From Oscillospiraceae bacterium (GTDB lineage Bacteria; Bacillota_A; Clostridia; Oscillospirales; Oscillospiraceae): a DNA stretch of 5,937 bases. This document shows, piece by piece, positions 3,524 to 5,937 of the stretch (the stretch's first letter is position 1; each line of letters opens with the position of its first letter). Where the stretch lies: assembly GCA_017381835.1 (NCBI GenBank), contig JAFOBK010000094.1, positions 1-5,937 on the forward strand. The letters run 5' to 3'. Under the pieces are notes generated by a model that had not been told where the DNA came from, ran no database searches, and worked only from the letters and a program-made list of their open reading frames with translations. The position numbers were made by a program, and so were the translations under genes.

Positions 3524-5937
3524 ATCTCTCCTTTTCTACCCGCGGCTGGGGTGACCTCAGCTGGGAGGACATGCTCCAGGAAGCCGTAGACATGCGCTTC
3601 GGCGGCGTGGAGGTCTATAATCTCTTTAAATTTCCGGAAATGACCGACCGGGGCGGCCCTTTCCATGCCCATAAAGTAGCGGCTACTGTCCGTCAACTCC
3701 GGGATCTGAAATTGAAAATTCCCTGCTTCGATACCTCTGTGGATCTTTCTTCCGATCCGGAGGCAGTTGCGATCCTCAGCACCATGCTGGAGCATGCCAA
3801 GAATGCCCAGGTGCCCTATGTGGTAGCCTGCGCTCTCCAGGAAAATGAAGAAGCTGTGGGAGAGGCTCTGGAAACCCTGCTTCCCATGGCGGAAAAGGCC
3901 GGTGTGACGCTGCTGCTGAAGACCAGCGGTATTTATGCCGATACTGCAAGACTTCGTTCCATGCTGGAGAGCTTTGCTTCCGACTGGCTGGGCGCGCTGT
4001 GGGACATGCACCATCCTTACCGTGACTTTGCGGAGAGTGCTGATACTACCATCAAGAACCTGGGCACTTACGTCAAGCATGTTCACCTCCGTGACTCCGA
4101 CGATAACGGCGATTATCAGCTGATCGGCGAGGGTAATATGCCCATCCCCGATATGATCCGCGCCCTGGGCTCTATCAACTACGATGGCTTCATCTCTCTG
4201 GAGTGGAAGCCTGAGTGGATGGAAGACCTGCAGGATCGGGAAATTATCTTCTCGTATTATGTAAACTACATGAGCCGTTTCCATTCCACCCGCACCCGGA
4301 AAAAGTCCCTCTACTACAACCATGACGGCTCCGGTCAGTATGTGTGGAAGAAAAACGATCTGATCGACCTGACCTTCCCCCAGGTGCTGGACCGGATGGT
4401 GGAAGAGTTCCCCGATCAGTACTGTTTCAAATACACCACCCTGGACTATACCCGTACCTATGAAGAATTCCGTGACGATGTGGATACGTTTGCAAGAGCG
4501 CTGGTGTCCATGGGTGTCCGTCCCGGCATGAAGGTGGCGGTTTGGGCCACCAATGTACCCGCCTGGTACATCACCTTCTGGGCAACCACCAAGATCGGCG
4601 CGGTGCTGGTTACCGTGAATACCGCCTATAAGATCCATGAGGCAGAGTATCTGCTGCGCCAGTCCGATACCCATACTTTGGTGATGATCGAGTCCGCCCT
4701 GGACTCCAACTATCGCAAGATCATCAACGAGATCTGCCCGGAGATCGCCTCCACCAAGGCGGGAGATCCCCTCCACTGCAAGCGTCTGCCCTTCCTGCGC
4801 AATGTGATCACCGTGGACTTCAAGCAGCCAGGCTCCCTGACCTTTGACGAGGCCATGGAGCGCTCTGAGCTGGTGCCCATCGAGGAGATCCGCCGCATGG
4901 CCGCCAATGTGCAGCCCGATGATGTGTGCAATATGCAGTACACCTCCGGCACCACCGGCTTCCCCAAGGGCGTTATGCTGACCCACTACAATGTTGTCAA
5001 CAACGGCAAGTGTATCGGCGACCGGATGGGTCTGAGTACCGCGGACCGTATGATGATCCAGGTGCCTATGTTCCACTGCTTTGGCATGACCCTTTCCATG
5101 ACCTCCTCCATGACCCATGGCGCTACCATGTGTCCCATGCCCTATTTCTCCGCCAAGGCATCCCTGGCCTGCATCAACCAGGAGCGGATCACCTGCTTCA
5201 ACGGTGTGCCCACCATGTTCATCGCCATGTTCAACCACCCTGACTATCGGAAGACGGACTTCAGCTACATGCGTACGGGCATTATGGCCGGTGCAGGCTG
5301 TCCTCCCGAACTGATGAAGCGGGCTGCCCAGCCGGACGAGATGAATATGTACGGCATCGTGTCTGTCTACGGTCAGACCGAATGCGCCCCCGGCAATACT
5401 ATGTCCTCCTGGACCGACTCTTTGGAAGTCCGCACCGAGACCGTTGGCTATGACTTCCCCCATGTGGAGTGCAAGATCATCGATCCCGAGACCGGTGAGG
5501 AAGTGCCTGCCGGTGTCAACGGCGAGTTCTGCGCCCGTGGCTATAACACCATGAAGGGCTACTACAAGATGCCCCAGGCCACCAAGGACACCATCGACGA
5601 GGATGGCTGGCTTCACTCCGGCGACCTGGCATGCAAGGATGAGAACGGTAATTACCGGATCACCGGCCGTCTGAAGGATATGATCATCCGCGGCGGCGAG
5701 AACATCTACCCCAAGGAGATTGAGGAGTTTATCTACACTCATCCCGCCGTCAAGGATGTGCAGGTCATCGGTGTTCCCGATAAGAAGTACGGTGAGGAGA
5801 TCTTTGCCTCCATCGTGCTGAAGGAGAAGGACTCTATCACTACCGACGAGATGTTCCAGTACATTAAGGCCAGCATGGCCCGTCATAAGGTGCCTAAGTA
5901 CATCGAGTTTGTGGACGCCTTCCCCATGAACGCCGCC
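3520..5937 (+). CDS. Xylose-isomerase-like TIM barrel / acyl-CoA synthetase (AMP-binding) fusion, 3' end outside window
   Basis: The ATG overlaps the upstream stop as ATGA, with GAGGAGG (3506-3512) 7 nt before it. The frame stays open for 806 codons to the window edge. Residues 1 to about 255 resemble sugar phosphate isomerase/epimerase (AP_endonuc_2) barrels: WDMHHPYRD (161-169), HVHLRD (187-192), LIGEGNMP and FISLEW with Glu228. The expected earlier Glu ligand appears to be Lys134 (LLLKTSG). After a linker, residues about 275-806 are an acyl-CoA synthetase: P-loop YTSGTTGFPKG (474-484), MFHCFGM, YGQTE (617-621), GWLHSGDLA with Asp702, and GRLKDMIIRGGENIYPKEIE (716-735). The window stops just before the usual catalytic-lysine motif (PMNAAGK-type), so about 20-60 residues are missing. 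The ligase half looks catalytically competent for making an acyl-adenylate and acyl-CoA (FadD-like); the substrate is not readable. The barrel half may isomerise, bind or merely scaffold. Confidence 0.93.
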   Translation, partial: MNLSFSTRGWGDLSWEDMLQEAVDMRFGGVEVYNLFKFPEMTDRGGPFHAHKVAATVRQLRDLKLKIPCFDTSVDLSSDPEAVAILSTMLEHAKNAQVPYVVACALQENEEAVGEALETLLPMAEKAGVTLLLKTSGIYADTARLRSMLESFASDWLGALWDMHHPYRDFAESADTTIKNLGTYVKHVHLRDSDDNGDYQLIGEGNMPIPDMIRALGSINYDGFISLEWKPEWMEDLQDREIIFSYYVNYMSRFHSTRTRKKSLYYNHDGSGQYVWKKNDLIDLTFPQVLDRMVEEFPDQYCFKYTTLDYTRTYEEFRDDVDTFARALVSMGVRPGMKVAVWATNVPAWYITFWATTKIGAVLVTVNTAYKIHEAEYLLRQSDTHTLVMIESALDSNYRKIINEICPEIASTKAGDPLHCKRLPFLRNVITVDFKQPGSLTFDEAMERSELVPIEEIRRMAANVQPDDVCNMQYTSGTTGFPKGVMLTHYNVVNNGKCIGDRMGLSTADRMMIQVPMFHCFGMTLSMTSSMTHGATMCPMPYFSAKASLACINQERITCFNGVPTMFIAMFNHPDYRKTDFSYMRTGIMAGAGCPPELMKRAAQPDEMNMYGIVSVYGQTECAPGNTMSSWTDSLEVRTETVGYDFPHVECKIIDPETGEEVPAGVNGEFCARGYNTMKGYYKMPQATKDTIDEDGWLHSGDLACKDENGNYRITGRLKDMIIRGGENIYPKEIEEFIYTHPAVKDVQVIGVPDKKYGEEIFASIVLKEKDSITTDEMFQYIKASMARHKVPKYIEFVDAFPMNAA

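Noticed and set aside
3502..5886. Very long open frame on the minus strand (about 794 codons) opposite the TIM-ligase fusion
   Set aside because: The plus-strand frame has clear domains and motifs throughout. The antisense product is rich in Gly, His and Leu, has no recognisable domain, and is a by-product of GC-biased codon use.
1..5937. CRISPR array, insertion sequence or prophage parts
   Set aside because: No regularly spaced repeats, transposase, integrase or terminal repeats with target duplications are visible; the only repeat is the T-box inverted module.

Overview
The window looks like the chromosome of a gut-type Clostridia bacterium, most plausibly Oscillospiraceae/Ruminococcaceae (Faecalibacterium, Subdoligranulum and relatives). 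The evidence is two T-box riboswitches (largely a Firmicutes device), strong Shine-Dalgarno sites, GC-rich coding sequence with AT-rich control regions, and protein sequence of that type. The genus is inferred, not proven.

Layout. (1) Positions 1-1220, minus strand: the first 406 residues of an unusual fusion, an XRE-type helix-turn-helix followed by a cupin domain and then an acyl-CoA synthetase (AMP-binding) domain that runs off the left edge. (2) Positions 1221-2110: about 890 bases with no gene, filled by a divergent control region. Two back-to-back sigma-A promoters (minus -35/-10 at 1607-1579, plus -35/-10 at 1657-1685) each feed a T-box leader with its own terminator. The leaders share a 47-nt block, 46/47 identical, in inverted orientation; it covers the Stem II / IIA-B part of each leader. 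The plus leader reads most naturally with a CUG (Leu) specifier; the minus specifier is not resolved. Both antiterminator bulges read UGGU, which fits a tRNA with discriminator base A. (3) Positions 2111-3523, plus strand: a 2-isopropylmalate synthase (LeuA) family protein with an intact C-terminal leucine-type regulatory domain, but with all three expected metal ligands replaced (Asp to Gln13, His to Ala199, His to Ala201) and the catalytic Arg changed to Lys12. (4) Positions 3520 to the right edge, plus strand, overlapping the previous gene by ATGA: a second fusion, an N-terminal xylose-isomerase-like TIM barrel joined to a complete-looking acyl-CoA synthetase. It lacks only its extreme C-terminus in this window.

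How the parts may work together (inference). Two different acyl-CoA synthetase fusions and a LeuA-like protein with a degraded active site are all placed under tRNA-sensing attenuators that switch on when a tRNA is uncharged, leucine being the best guess for the plus side. The transcription units diverge from one point, so the locus looks like a single amino-acid-starvation-responsive module for activating a carboxylic acid. It does not look like ordinary leucine biosynthesis: no leuB, leuC or leuD is present and the LeuA homologue seems unable to do normal metal-dependent Claisen chemistry. The substrate and the product are unknown.
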